A DNA stretch of 64,000 nucleotides from Acinetobacter larvae (GTDB lineage Bacteria; Pseudomonadota; Gammaproteobacteria; Pseudomonadales; Moraxellaceae): positions 1,240,001 through 1,304,000 of the forward strand of contig NZ_CP016895.1 in assembly GCF_001704115.1 (NCBI RefSeq), given 5' to 3'. A program made the translations under genes and the position numbers. The notes under the pieces are model-generated. The model had not been told where the DNA came from. It made no database searches and worked only from the letters and a program-made list of their open reading frames with translations. Position 1 is the first letter of the stretch, and each line of letters begins with the position of its first letter. Below are positions 55,307 through 63,967 of the stretch, one piece after another.

Positions 55307-55690
55307 ATGGCTGCATTTCTAACAGATGATTGGTTTGGTTTGGTTGAAAAACTCACAGCAGAAGTCGGTGATCTTAATTTACCACCAGCATTAGCCAATC
55401 TAGCCATTAACTTAGTAGTCACTGATGATTCAGGAAATACTGAGCTATCATTAGATGGTGGTAAAATTTTAAAAGGCACATCTGCAAATGCTAAAACGAC
55501 CTTAAATATGGACGCTGAAACATTACGTAAAGTGTTTTTAGAGTTTGATATGGCTGCTGCGATGCAGGCATTTATGACAGGTAAAATCAAGGTTCAGGGC
55601 GATATGTCACAATTGATGGCATTACAAACTGCAAAACCAAGCCAAGAGCAAAAAACATTATTTAAAAAAATCTTGGAACATACTGTTTAA
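55307..55690 (+). CDS. SCP2 sterol-binding domain protein
   Basis: Cytoplasmic protein of 127 residues that forms a single SCP2-like lipid-binding domain: an N-terminal helix (LTDDWFGLVEKLTAEVG), a beta sheet (INLVVTDDSGNTELSLDGG) and a helical end with TAAAMQAFMTGKIKV-like residues, reading FDMAAAMQAFMTGKIKVQGD. GAGGA lies 6 bp before the ATG. Family members bind acyl chains; the ligand and pathway here are unknown. It is monocistronic between two strong terminators. The upstream 160 bp contain a small inverted repeat TTCAC-gtaa-GTGAA at 55230-55243. Confidence 0.87.
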   Translation: MAAFLTDDWFGLVEKLTAEVGDLNLPPALANLAINLVVTDDSGNTELSLDGGKILKGTSANAKTTLNMDAETLRKVFLEFDMAAAMQAFMTGKIKVQGDMSQLMALQTAKPSQEQKTLFKKILEHTV

Positions 55691-55702
55691 GTCATTATAT
55701 TT

Positions 55703-55735
55703 AAAAAAGCTTAGTTTACGGACTAAGCTTTTTTT
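55703..55735 (+). terminator. Terminator after the SCP2 gene
   Basis: AAAAAGCTTAGT and ACTAAGCTTTTT form a 12-bp stem with a 6-nt loop and a T tract. The symmetrical A and T tracts would also work for the converging mltF-like gene. Confidence 0.92.
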
Positions 55736-55846
55736 ATGCCTGATTTTAGCATTGCAGAAATATGACAATATGTTTGGGCTAGGGCAACGCACAGCTGCAC
55801 CGATGGATGAGATATGAATTGCTGTAGCGTCTGTAAATGAGACGGC

Positions 55847-56959
55847 TTAAACTTCAACAAAGTCACTATTGGTTTTAATTCGTTCCAGATAGCTGCGTAT
55901 ACGTGTTACATACTGTATGGCTTGCTTATAGCGACCATGTTGTGCTTGGTGGCGATTCAAATAGTCATAGAGCATGGTCCACTGTTGTGGATCTTTGCCT
56001 TGCTGTTGTAATTGCTGTTGAATTTTATCAACTGCGCCAGGTCCCATATTATAAGCGACCAAGGCGAACCAATAACGATCAGGTAAGGCTATGTCCTGAT
56101 ATTTTTGCAACATGAGATCGTAGTATTTTGCACCACCGCGAATACTCTGCTCGGGATCTAAGCGGTTATGTACGCCCATGGCTTTGGCCGTTGCATGGGT
56201 TAGCATCATTACGCCACGGACGCCAGTGGGTGAAACAGATTGTGGATTAAGCTGAGATTCTTGCAAGGCAATTGCGGTCAGCAGATGCCAATCTAATGCA
56301 TAATTTTCGGCAGTACGCTCTAAACTGGCACGATAAATCGGCATGCGTTTATGGAGCATTTTGTTGAGTAGCAACCATTCATCTTCAGAAACGACATTAC
56401 GATCATAGAAGGATGCTAATTGCTGTAAGTTACCACTTTGTTGATTGTCACAAAGGTAATTTTGTGCGCGATCAATTTGTGGGCTGGACTTTGCCGCGAC
56501 CCAGTTTAGATTGTGGTCTAACCCCCGTTGACTCAAAATGCTGTAATGATCACAACTTACAGAAATCGCTCGTAATCTTTTACTTTTGATTTCATCAATC
56601 GGTTGGGTGGTCATTGCCAAGTTGGCTTTACCTTGCTTGACCCATTGTAAAGCGGTGTCATTGTCTGCAACGACATGTAAATCAAGCTGTAAGTCAGTAC
56701 TTTGTGCATATTTATACACAAGATCATAGCCAAAACCATAGCGGAAATCATCTTGATTCAACACTGTGCTGGGTGAGGCAACGGTGACCACTGTAAGCTT
56801 GTTGGGGCTGGTCGGTGCTATTGCAGATTGAATCCGATTGGCATTTGATCCGTGAAAGGGAATTGCAGCTAGACTAGCAATCACAAGAAATTTTGGAAGA
56901 TTTGAAGTAAAACGTGAGTATAGGCAACGCCTCGACCCAGAAGTTGAACTACTGTGCAT
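55847..56959 (-). CDS. MltF-like lytic transglycosylase
   Basis: Murein transglycosylase of 370 residues with two parts: a periplasmic binding-protein-like domain (about 52-190, KLTVVTVASPSTVL and FRYGFGYDLVYKYA) and an SLT domain (about 210-350). Catalytic Glu234 lies in AIALQESQLNPQS, followed by GVRGVMMLTHATAKAMGV and FALVAYNMGPGAV. The N-terminal region has a hydrophobic stretch (LPKFLVIASLAAIPF) as signal or anchor. The sensor-like lobe may regulate or position the catalytic domain. A GGAGA ribosome-binding site precedes the ATG. Confidence 0.87.
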   Translation of the reverse strand: MHSSSTSGSRRCLYSRFTSNLPKFLVIASLAAIPFHGSNANRIQSAIAPTSPNKLTVVTVASPSTVLNQDDFRYGFGYDLVYKYAQSTDLQLDLHVVADNDTALQWVKQGKANLAMTTQPIDEIKSKRLRAISVSCDHYSILSQRGLDHNLNWVAAKSSPQIDRAQNYLCDNQQSGNLQQLASFYDRNVVSEDEWLLLNKMLHKRMPIYRASLERTAENYALDWHLLTAIALQESQLNPQSVSPTGVRGVMMLTHATAKAMGVHNRLDPEQSIRGGAKYYDLMLQKYQDIALPDRYWFALVAYNMGPGAVDKIQQQLQQQGKDPQQWTMLYDYLNRHQAQHGRYKQAIQYVTRIRSYLERIKTNSDFVEV

Positions 56960-57729
56960 GTTGTCTCCATTACGATAATTTACAGCCCATAAAATTGCGG
57001 TAATACGGCAATTTTATTACGTTGATAAATTCAATAAGGGCGGGTCTGCATGAACACCATTCAATAAGACTGGTAGAACGAATGTGGAAGAATTTGACAA
57101 ATATTGGGTTGGCTCGGTCAAAAAATGATCTCGCTAAAAAGTGGGCGAATAATATACGCGAAAAAATATATTGTCAAATTTTGTATAAAAAATACTTAAC
57201 ATAGGTAACAGTACGATGTTGTGCTTAAAAAGTGAGCCAATTTATAAACAATTCTGATGAGATAAAACAGGATTTGTTTGCTGTAATCTGTAAAAAGTAT
57301 GAAGGAATTAAGGCAGAAAAATAAAATAGATTCCTATCAGTAAGACAAGAATCTTTTACCCAGTTGATATTGGCGATAACAAGTGATTATTTTATATCTA
57401 TATGATATAAAATGATTTATTTTTATTTTATAAGGGGGTAATTCGACTTGGTATTCATTTTTTGCAAATATTATCCAAGATAATAACGTTGATCTCTGGT
57501 GTTGTATAAGAAAAAACTGAATTAAAATCTCTGTTATTGCACGCGTGTAATAGAGGAAAGCGTGGCAGGAGATTAATCAGTTTTATTTCATAATCGCAAG
57601 ATTGCAGTTCTAACCAAGATAGATCAATGGCTAAAAAATATGTGTAATACTTAATGAAAGCTAAGTTATTAAGATTACACATAAATTTATGCATTGGTGA
57701 TTTAAATAACTGTGCGGTTACAAAAAAAA
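56960..57729. other. Spacer without a supported gene
   Basis: These 770 bp hold no convincing gene. An inverted repeat AAAATTGC/GCAATTTT lies at 56991-57016 near the mltF-like start, and a near-palindrome TATTGCACGCGTGTAATA at 57535-57552. Open frames at 57022-57204 (+) and 57455-57694 (-, 79 residues) lack ribosome-binding sites and recognisable motifs. Confidence 0.55.
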
Positions 57730-58686
57730 TTAAGAAAGTTGAATTTTCAGTCCTTTGCGCATGAAACCAGCTCGCTTATAGGCATTGGTAATCATGTTGG
57801 TGCTATAGGATTGTATTCCCTCTAATTGACCTAGCTCGTCAATGGTCAGTTGCCATAAATCTGCTTGATCTTTACAGAGTACATGCCAAAAAAATTGTGC
57901 TTCACCACTCATCCCAAATAGACAACGGGTATATGGCGATGCAGTCAATGCTTGGGCAATATGTTGTGCATGTTCAGGGCGGCTTTGTACAAGAATAATG
58001 GCTTCTGTATTGAAACCGAGCAAACTCGGCTCGAAATCAATACGGATATTAAAAACTTCATCTTGTAGTAAATCATTTAATAGCTTTTGTGTTTTATGCT
58101 CCGTCATGCCGATCTGCTCGGCTAAACTTTTAATAGAGATCCGCCCATCATGTGAAAGTACATGAATCAGTGATCGTTCATCTGCTGTGATGTGACGAAT
58201 TTTTTGTGCTGTCGTGGTGTTGAGCAGATGGTTTTTGGGCTTACTTGCCCAAGAGAAGGGTTTGAGCACAACCTGTGTCTCAACAGTGTGAATATCCGGA
58301 ATTTGTGCAACAAAATCTTGCATCCAAAGGGCTAACTGAGTTTGCTTTTCTAAACCGATTTCTAAAAATATATCGGCAAGTCCTGTGGTTAGGAATACAA
58401 TCCTGACTTCAGGACGCTGGGCTAGAAATTGTGCAATCTGCTGTTCTTTACCGAATTTAACACTCATCCAGACATGTACTGTAAAGCCTTTATTGACCAC
58501 AATGGGATTGAGTTCAATTGATGTTCGGATAATTTGATCATCTATAAGCTTACTGATACGTCGTGAAAGTTTCTTCTCGGGAATATCACAGGCAAGGCTG
58601 AGCTCACGCCAAGAGCCGCGTGGATTCTGCATCAGCGCATTCATGCAAGCAATATCAATTTCATCAAGCGTTAAAAGTTCATTCAT
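57730..58686 (-). CDS. Tandem Lrp/AsnC-type regulator
   Basis: Transcription factor of 318 residues made of two fused Lrp/AsnC units, about twice the usual 150-160. Each has a helix-turn-helix (DIACMNALMQNPRGSWRELS and, from about residue 170, RSLIHVLSHDGRISIKSLAE) and an effector-binding domain (from VHVWMSVKFGKEQQIAQFLA and AIILVQSRPEHAQHIAQALT). It is divergent from the MHS transporter and amidase with a 96-bp gap, so it probably senses an amide or amino-acid-like compound and controls those genes. The effector is unknown. Confidence 0.85.
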   Translation of the reverse strand: MNELLTLDEIDIACMNALMQNPRGSWRELSLACDIPEKKLSRRISKLIDDQIIRTSIELNPIVVNKGFTVHVWMSVKFGKEQQIAQFLAQRPEVRIVFLTTGLADIFLEIGLEKQTQLALWMQDFVAQIPDIHTVETQVVLKPFSWASKPKNHLLNTTTAQKIRHITADERSLIHVLSHDGRISIKSLAEQIGMTEHKTQKLLNDLLQDEVFNIRIDFEPSLLGFNTEAIILVQSRPEHAQHIAQALTASPYTRCLFGMSGEAQFFWHVLCKDQADLWQLTIDELGQLEGIQSYSTNMITNAYKRAGFMRKGLKIQLS

Positions 58687-58782
58687 AAAAGTTGACTTGT
58701 CTAAAAATTAAATATAATCTGATTTTGAGTCTAAAAACCAAAATATAGCAAATATTAGTGTCTAAACACAGAGTAGTTGCTT

Positions 58783-60078
58783 ATGGATGAGTCAATTATG
58801 AAAAAATTAAGCTCCACATCAAGCAATGTATCACAAAAGAAAGTGATTCTTGCAGGTACGATTGGTAATGCAATTGAATGGTTTGATTGGACAATCTATG
58901 CCACTTTTGCAGTCTTTTTCTCGAAGCAGTTCTTCCCATCGGATGATCCAACGGCTTCATTACTCGCAACCTTCGCTATTTTTGCAGTGGGTTTCTTTAT
59001 GCGACCATTGGGAGGCGTTGTTCTCGGGATTTTCTCTGATCGCTTTGGTCGTAAGGCGGCTTTGGCTGCAACGATTTTAATGATGGCTGGTGGATCACTG
59101 ATGATTGGGCTTTCCCCAACTTATACCACCATCGGTATTGTGGCGCCTATTATTTTAGTCTTAGCCCGTTTATTACAAGGCTTATCTTTAGGAGGGGAGT
59201 TTGCTTCAGCTGCAACTTATTTAGCAGAGATGGCACCTGATCATAAACGTGGCTTTTATTCCAGCTTTATGTTCTTTAGCTCCGCGATCGGTATTTTACT
59301 TGCATCAAGTGTAGCTTGGGTATTGACAACAGTATTGACTGATCAACAAATGAATCAGTATGGATGGCGTATTCCATTTATTATGGGGGCGGTTGGTGGA
59401 TTAATCGGCATTTGGATTCGTCATTCTGTGCCCGATAGTGAAATGACCCAGAATAAAGAAAAGGTACGTAATCCACTGGGTAAGCTAATTAAAAACTATC
59501 CGAAAGAGACCATGCGTATTGTGGGAATTTCGATACTCACCACCTTTGCATTTTATATCTTCGTGATTTACGTCCCTACTTATGCGATAAAAAGTCTGAA
59601 GGCAGCTCCACAAACTGCTTTTGCAGCCAATACCATCGCCATGATTATCTTTATGTTGAGTCAACCATTATTTGGTTGGTTGTCCGATAAATTTGGACGT
59701 AAACCTCAGTTAATTGTTTTTAGTTTGGGATATTTAATCTTTTTCTATCCAGTGATGAAATGGATGGATGGATCTTTCTCATCCATTTTATTGGCTGAAC
59801 TCTTTGGACTATTGCTCTATGCCTTATATACCGCAATTGGACCTGCAGTGATGTCTGAGCAATTTCCCACAGAAGTTCGCGCAGTTGGAATTGGTGCACC
59901 TTATAACTTAATGGTTGCATTGCTGGGTGGGACAACACCTTATGTGCTGACTTGGTTACAAAGTATCGGTAAGCAAGATTATTTTTACTTTATGGTATTG
60001 GTTGGTGCTTTGCTCACATTAATCACCTTCTTAAAAATGCCTGAAACTGCTGGAAAACGATTGGAAGATATAAAATGA
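58783..60078 (+). CDS. MFS transporter, metabolite:H+ symporter (MHS) family
   Basis: Proton-coupled importer of 431 residues with twelve helices. The N terminus GNAIEWFDWTIYATFAVFFS, the loop GIFSDRFGRKAALAATI and the LLQGLSLGGEFASAATYLAE motif are diagnostic of MHS carriers (ProP, KgtP, ShiA). The frame opens with TTG at 58777; the ATGs at 58783 and 58798 are the likely starts, neither with a strong ribosome-binding site. It ends in an ATGA overlap with the amidase, so the pair is translationally coupled; the imported compound is presumably the amidase substrate or its analogue. Confidence 0.88.
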   Translation: MDESIMKKLSSTSSNVSQKKVILAGTIGNAIEWFDWTIYATFAVFFSKQFFPSDDPTASLLATFAIFAVGFFMRPLGGVVLGIFSDRFGRKAALAATILMMAGGSLMIGLSPTYTTIGIVAPIILVLARLLQGLSLGGEFASAATYLAEMAPDHKRGFYSSFMFFSSAIGILLASSVAWVLTTVLTDQQMNQYGWRIPFIMGAVGGLIGIWIRHSVPDSEMTQNKEKVRNPLGKLIKNYPKETMRIVGISILTTFAFYIFVIYVPTYAIKSLKAAPQTAFAANTIAMIIFMLSQPLFGWLSDKFGRKPQLIVFSLGYLIFFYPVMKWMDGSFSSILLAELFGLLLYALYTAIGPAVMSEQFPTEVRAVGIGAPYNLMVALLGGTTPYVLTWLQSIGKQDYFYFMVLVGALLTLITFLKMPETAGKRLEDIK

Positions 60079-61418
60079 ATCTCTTAAATGTATCTGCATT
60101 AGAAATAGCTCGCCGTATTGCAGAGAAACAAATAAGTTGTGTTGATGTGGTACAGTTTTATATCGATCGCATTAAACAATATGCGGCATTGAATTGTATT
60201 TCAGATTTATTTGAATCCGAGGCTTTGATACAGGCACGTAAATTAGATTTATTAACGGCTAAAGGCAAACAATTGAGTCCATTTCATGGTATTCCAATTG
60301 TGTTAAAAGATAATTTACATGTACAGGGCTATATTACCCATGCAGGTACTGTTTATTTAGATCATATTGCACATAAAAATTGCGCTTTGTTTAATAAACT
60401 GGAAAGTCTTGGTTTTATTATTTTAGCGAAAGCTAAAATGACAGAATTGGCTTTTGGATTATCTGGGCAAAATCCATTACAGGGTACTCCTCATAATCCT
60501 TGGTCCAAGCAGGTGCTATCTCCTGGTGGTTCATCTTCTGGATCTGCTGTTGCTGTTGCAGCGGGTTTATGCCCCATTGCGATTGGTGGTGATACTGGGG
60601 GATCGATTCGTACTCCCGCCGCGCTTAATGGAGTATTGGGCTTTAAACCAACTGCCCATAAAATTAATGCGCGTGGCGCAATTCCTCTAGCGCAATCTTT
60701 AGATAGCCTCGGACCGATCGCACTGGCATCGGAAGATATTATTGAGTTTTATCAATTATTGAAACAAGATCAAAGTCATTTAGCAGTAATGCCGTTGAAC
60801 AGCATCTATTATTTAGATGAAAAGGATTTTCCAAATCCATTAGCAACAGAAATATTGCAACTTTGGCGGCAACATTTACAAGCGTTGCAGCAAAAGGGTA
60901 TTCAGCTTCGAGCTTGGCAAAAACCGAAGGATTTTGATTTTGCACATTTGTCTGATTTGACCTCAACCATTATTGCTTATGAAAGCTACCACAATCATGG
61001 TAAAGCTGCTGAAAATAAGCAAAATAAAATGTGGGAAGTGGTGCGTCAAAGAGTATTACGTGGCAAAGACATCGCAGTGTCTGAATATCAACTCGCGCTT
61101 GCACAACGTCTGGAATATCAACAAGCATTTGCTGAATCATTGGGGGGTGATGCATGCTTAGTTTTACCGGTAAGCCCGATATTTGCGTCTGCTCTAGACC
61201 CAGAAGATCAAGGCTTTCGTCATGTTGGTGATTATACTCGACCATTTAACTATTTAGATGCGCCAGGCGTTGCTTACCCGATTGGTTTTTCTACGGAGCA
61301 ATTACCGATAGGTGTACAGCTCGTTGCTGCACAAGGTAAGGATCAATTGTTATTACAGCATCTGCAACAACTCACAACAACGTTATCGTTAGCAGGGCGG
61401 GTTGCTGATTTAGCATAA
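60075..61418 (+). CDS. Amidase (amidase-signature family)
   Basis: Cytoplasmic amide hydrolase of 447 residues with the Ser-cisSer-Lys triad of the family: Lys near residue 77 in VLKDNLHV, the Ser pair in PGGSSSGSAVAVAAG (about 150-165) and the nucleophile in GGDTGGSIRTPAALNG (about 177). The glycine-serine-rich signature is intact and length is normal for family members such as indoleacetamide or acylamide hydrolases, or GatA. No GatB/GatC genes are near, so tRNA amidotransferase is unlikely. Coupled by a 4-bp overlap to the transporter and probably regulated by the divergent Lrp-type protein. Substrate unknown. Confidence 0.87.
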   Translation: MNLLNVSALEIARRIAEKQISCVDVVQFYIDRIKQYAALNCISDLFESEALIQARKLDLLTAKGKQLSPFHGIPIVLKDNLHVQGYITHAGTVYLDHIAHKNCALFNKLESLGFIILAKAKMTELAFGLSGQNPLQGTPHNPWSKQVLSPGGSSSGSAVAVAAGLCPIAIGGDTGGSIRTPAALNGVLGFKPTAHKINARGAIPLAQSLDSLGPIALASEDIIEFYQLLKQDQSHLAVMPLNSIYYLDEKDFPNPLATEILQLWRQHLQALQQKGIQLRAWQKPKDFDFAHLSDLTSTIIAYESYHNHGKAAENKQNKMWEVVRQRVLRGKDIAVSEYQLALAQRLEYQQAFAESLGGDACLVLPVSPIFASALDPEDQGFRHVGDYTRPFNYLDAPGVAYPIGFSTEQLPIGVQLVAAQGKDQLLLQHLQQLTTTLSLAGRVADLA

Positions 61419-61440
61419 TCAAAGCTGCTTAAGTTTCTGC

Positions 61441-61478
61441 ACTAAATCTCAGTTGAGACTGGGGTTTAGTCTTTTTTA
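61441..61478. terminator. Terminator between amidase and greB
   Basis: ACTAAATCTCAG and CTGGGGTTTAGT pair over 12 bp with two G-T pairs around a 6-nt loop and are followed by T6. It lies between converging genes. Confidence 0.8.
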
Positions 61479-61479
61479 T

Positions 61480-61971
61480 TTAGATGGACGAAAGATCTGT
61501 TTGATGATAATTGATCTGCACAATATACCAAAGCTTTTTGCCATTTGGTGTTTGTACTTCCACTTCGTCATCGACTGATTTGCCGAGGCAGGCTTTGGCG
61601 AGCGGTGCTTGTAAAGAAATATAGTCTTTAGAACCATAAATTTCTTCATCACCCACAATACGAAACTGAATAGTTTCTTCTGCATCGTTTTCTAATATAA
61701 CCCATGCGCCAAAATAGACCTTACCCTCTTGCTCTGGACGATATTCGATTTTTTGAGCGACCTCAAAGAGTTTGCTTAAGTAGCGAATACGTCGGTCGAT
61801 CTCACGTAATTTACGTTTATTATAATGATAATCAGCATTTTCAGAGCGATCGCCTAAACTGGCTGCCCATGCTACGATTTTGGTAATTTCGGGTCGTTCA
61901 GTGCGAACCAGATCATTCAGTTCATTTTGTAAACGTTGATAACCTTCTGCAGTCAATAATTTACGGTTCAT
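61480..61971 (-). CDS. greB: Transcription elongation factor GreB
   Basis: Factor of 163 residues that stimulates transcript cleavage in backtracked RNA polymerase. N-terminal coiled coil (about 1-75) with LLTAEGYQRLQNELNDL and the acidic tip GDRSENADYHYNKRKLREID that reaches the active site; C-terminal FKBP-like domain (about 80-163) with FRIVGDEEIYGSKDYISLQA. The basic patch KIEYRPEQEGKVYFGA marks GreB rather than GreA. It lies upstream of the tRNA gene on the opposite strand. Confidence 0.93.
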   Translation of the reverse strand: MNRKLLTAEGYQRLQNELNDLVRTERPEITKIVAWAASLGDRSENADYHYNKRKLREIDRRIRYLSKLFEVAQKIEYRPEQEGKVYFGAWVILENDAEETIQFRIVGDEEIYGSKDYISLQAPLAKACLGKSVDDEVEVQTPNGKKLWYIVQINYHQTDLSSI

Positions 61972-62166
61972 ATCAATTATCCGATGGGTTATAGACGTAA
62001 TAAGTTGACGTATTTTAAAGACTTTTATTACGATGAAGCAATATCAAGTAAGTTGCCATCATAGCATGTGGTGAGGGGCTAGGTATAACAAAGCGCTGTG
62101 CGGTCTGTTTTTTACAACCAAATTGGATTATTTTTAGACATATAGATCATAACTGACCAAAAGCAT

Positions 62167-62195
62167 TTGCCATTTGCTGATTTTATTTATATGAT
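62167..62195 (+). promoter_or_regulatory. Sigma70 promoter of the tRNA-Ser gene
   Basis: TTGCCA (62167-62172), an exact 17-bp spacer and TATGAT (62190-62195), 10 bp upstream of the mature tRNA 5' end. Confidence 0.75.
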
Positions 62196-62205
62196 AGCCG
62201 CCATT

Positions 62206-62295
62206 GGAAGCGTGGCAGAGCGGTTTAATGCACCGGTCTTGAAAACCGACGAGGGTTCACGCCCTCCGTGAGTTCGAATCTCACCGCTTCCGCCA
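62206..62295 (+). tRNA. tRNA-Ser (anticodon UGA)
   Basis: A class II tRNA of 90 nt with encoded CCA. Acceptor arms GGAAGCG and CGCTTCC are complementary, the anticodon loop CTTGAAA gives TGA, and a long GC-rich variable arm precedes the TTCGAATC T-loop, as expected for serine tRNAs. A promoter and a terminator flank it, so it is a single-gene transcript reading UCA codons. Confidence 0.97.
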
Positions 62296-62306
62296 AATTC
62301 TGAATC

Positions 62307-62335
62307 AAGCCCTTGTTGTTACAAGGGCTTTTTTC
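62307..62335 (+). terminator. Terminator of the tRNA-Ser gene
   Basis: AAGCCCTTGT and ACAAGGGCTT form a perfect 10-bp stem with a TGTT loop, followed by TTTT. It lies 11 bp after the tRNA 3' end. Confidence 0.93.
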
Positions 62336-62411
62336 TTGTTTAGGATTTTGTCCCGTACTCTACTTTTTTATTTTGTGGTTTGAGTTTATTAGACCATGAC
62401 TGTCTTACTTA

Positions 62412-63389
62412 ACCTGAGTTCGACATAAAAAAAGTAGAAAAAAAGCCTTAATGTTTATAACTTATTGGTTCTTAAGACAAAAGTTAAAACACAAGGCTTT
62501 TCTATGGATCATATTACCGAATTATTCTGTAAAGTGGATGATTTTTGCAAAATATTTAACGAATCTCTAGAGAAAGCTCTTATTCCTGAGCAAAATAAGC
62601 CAGTTCAAAAGTCAGCTTTAAGTTTATCTGAGATCATGACAATTGTTATCTTATTTCACCAATCAGGTTTTAGATTCTTTAAATATTTTTACTGCCACAT
62701 GGTCATCCCTTTTTGGAAATCAGCATTTCCTAAGCTGCTGAGCTATAATCGTTTTATTGAAATCATGCCACGTTGTTTACAAGCTTTGAGTAGCTTTTTT
62801 CATCAGGTTAAAGGAACTGATACAGGAATTAGTATTATTGATTCAACCAAACTTGTAGTTTGTCATAATCTTAGAATTAAAAGAAACCGCGTATTTAAAG
62901 GCTTAGCGAATCGTGGAAAAAGTAGTACTGGGTGGTTCTATGGTTTTAAATTACACATGGTTATCAATAACTTAGGTGAAATTATTAATATTAAAGTAAC
63001 ATCAGGGAATATCCATGATATTGCTGTACTAGAGTCTTTAACCAAAGAATTAAAAGGCATTTTATTAGGAGATAAAGGCTATTTAAGCAAAGCTAAGACA
63101 GAGGCTTTAGCAGCAAGAGGATTAAAAATATTGACTCCATCACGTAAGAATATGAAAAACAAGCCACTCCGAACTGAAGAAGAAAAACAATTGCTTGGCA
63201 GAAGAGGATTAATAGAAACGGTGAATGATCAGTTAAAAAACTTACATCAACTTGACCATTCGCGTCATCGTTCTGTGAATAATTTCATGGTAAATATTAT
63301 GGCTGCTGTAGTGGCTTATTGTTTAAATCCGAATAAGCCAACTTTCAAAAATATGCTGAAAGGTTGAACGTTTTTCATCGAACTCAGGT
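62412..63389 (+). mobile_element. Complete IS982-family insertion sequence
   Basis: A 978-bp element bounded by inverted repeats starting ACCTGAGTTCGA at both ends (62412-62423, and 63378-63389 on the opposite strand). It is flanked by a perfect 6-bp target duplication TACTTA (62406-62411 and 63390-63395). Length and terminal ACC fit IS982 elements known from Acinetobacter. One intact transposase frame fills it, so the copy may be active and the insertion recent. Confidence 0.93.
62504..63367 (+). CDS. IS982-family transposase
   Basis: DDE transposase of 287 residues. Catalytic acids appear as D113 in ISIIDSTKLVVC, D190 in LLGDKGYL and E238 in RRGLIETVNDQLKN. The N-terminal part (about 1-100) has the IS982 arrangement with LSLSEIMTIVILFHQSGFR. 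The frame opens at TTG 62465, but ATG 62504 (MDHITELFCK) is the family start. No frameshift or stop, so full-length and probably functional. Confidence 0.95.
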   Translation: MDHITELFCKVDDFCKIFNESLEKALIPEQNKPVQKSALSLSEIMTIVILFHQSGFRFFKYFYCHMVIPFWKSAFPKLLSYNRFIEIMPRCLQALSSFFHQVKGTDTGISIIDSTKLVVCHNLRIKRNRVFKGLANRGKSSTGWFYGFKLHMVINNLGEIINIKVTSGNIHDIAVLESLTKELKGILLGDKGYLSKAKTEALAARGLKILTPSRKNMKNKPLRTEEEKQLLGRRGLIETVNDQLKNLHQLDHSRHRSVNNFMVNIMAAVVAYCLNPNKPTFKNMLKG

Positions 63390-63616
63390 TACTTATCATT
63401 GCCGGTAACAGCGAATCTGCTGATACGTTTTCTTGATCTGCGGTAATTAGAATCAGGGCGGTGCAGTGCAATCATGCTATTGCTTTGGCAGATGTCATTA
63501 TCAAATAGAATGGGTGCGGGGGAATATGAGGTAGTTGTGAAAGCTCTAGAGTGGGGCTTGGCTTGAGTGATATAAACCCCCAGTCTAGTCACTGAATGTC
63601 CAGAATCTATTGGAGC
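63390..63616. other. Short stretch beyond the insertion sequence
   Basis: No gene is supported here. A 67-residue minus-strand frame at 63389-63592 ends at the edge of the insertion and looks like chance, or the remains of a gene disrupted by it. Its base composition is less AT-rich than nearby spacers. Confidence 0.4.
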
Positions 63617-63967
63617 TCAGATTAGATATACCCCAAAGCCTTGTAGTAGTTTTGCCCATAATAAGAAAATAATAACAGTGATTGCACAGCAAGCAACAAG
63701 TGCTACCCAAAAGCCACAGCGATCATATAGCAGAGGGAAAATTAAAAACATTGGTAGTGTGGGTACAACATACCAAAAGGTATACCATGCATGATTGGCG
63801 ATTTTTTCTGAACTCTGTCCTTCTAATTTCATCCAAATAAGAACAAAAACTGTTACAAGAGGAAGTGCTGCAAGTAGTCCACCTAAACGATCACTGCGTT
63901 TTGCAACTTCAGAGATTAGGATCACCATTGCTGCAGTAATAGCATATTTAATAATTACATGGATCAT
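63617..63967 (-). CDS. DUF3147 family membrane protein
   Basis: Small inner-membrane protein of 116 residues with four predicted helices: IIKYAITAAMVILISEVA, LGGLLAALPLVTVFVLIWMK, WYTFWYVVPTLPMFLIFPLL and FWVALVACCAITVIIFLLWA. This matches DUF3147. No function is known; a small-molecule exporter has been suggested only by shape. The ATG at 63967 is near the window end and the gene is complete. Confidence 0.8.
   Translation of the reverse strand: MIHVIIKYAITAAMVILISEVAKRSDRLGGLLAALPLVTVFVLIWMKLEGQSSEKIANHAWYTFWYVVPTLPMFLIFPLLYDRCGFWVALVACCAITVIIFLLWAKLLQGFGVYLI

Noticed and set aside
57022..57204. 60-codon plus-strand open frame
   Set aside because: Starts at TTG without a ribosome-binding site, basic composition and no known motif; overlaps a promoter-like region.
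57455..57694. 79-codon minus-strand open frame
   Set aside because: No ribosome-binding site, no recognisable domain and composition similar to the surrounding spacer; probably chance.
62206..63389. Genomic island integrated at tRNA-Ser
   Set aside because: No integrase and no direct repeat of the tRNA 3' end; the only mobile DNA is the insertion sequence with its own target duplication.
63389..63592. 67-codon minus-strand open frame beside the insertion sequence
   Set aside because: Ends exactly at the insertion edge, has no family resemblance and no good start; at best a fragment of a disrupted gene.
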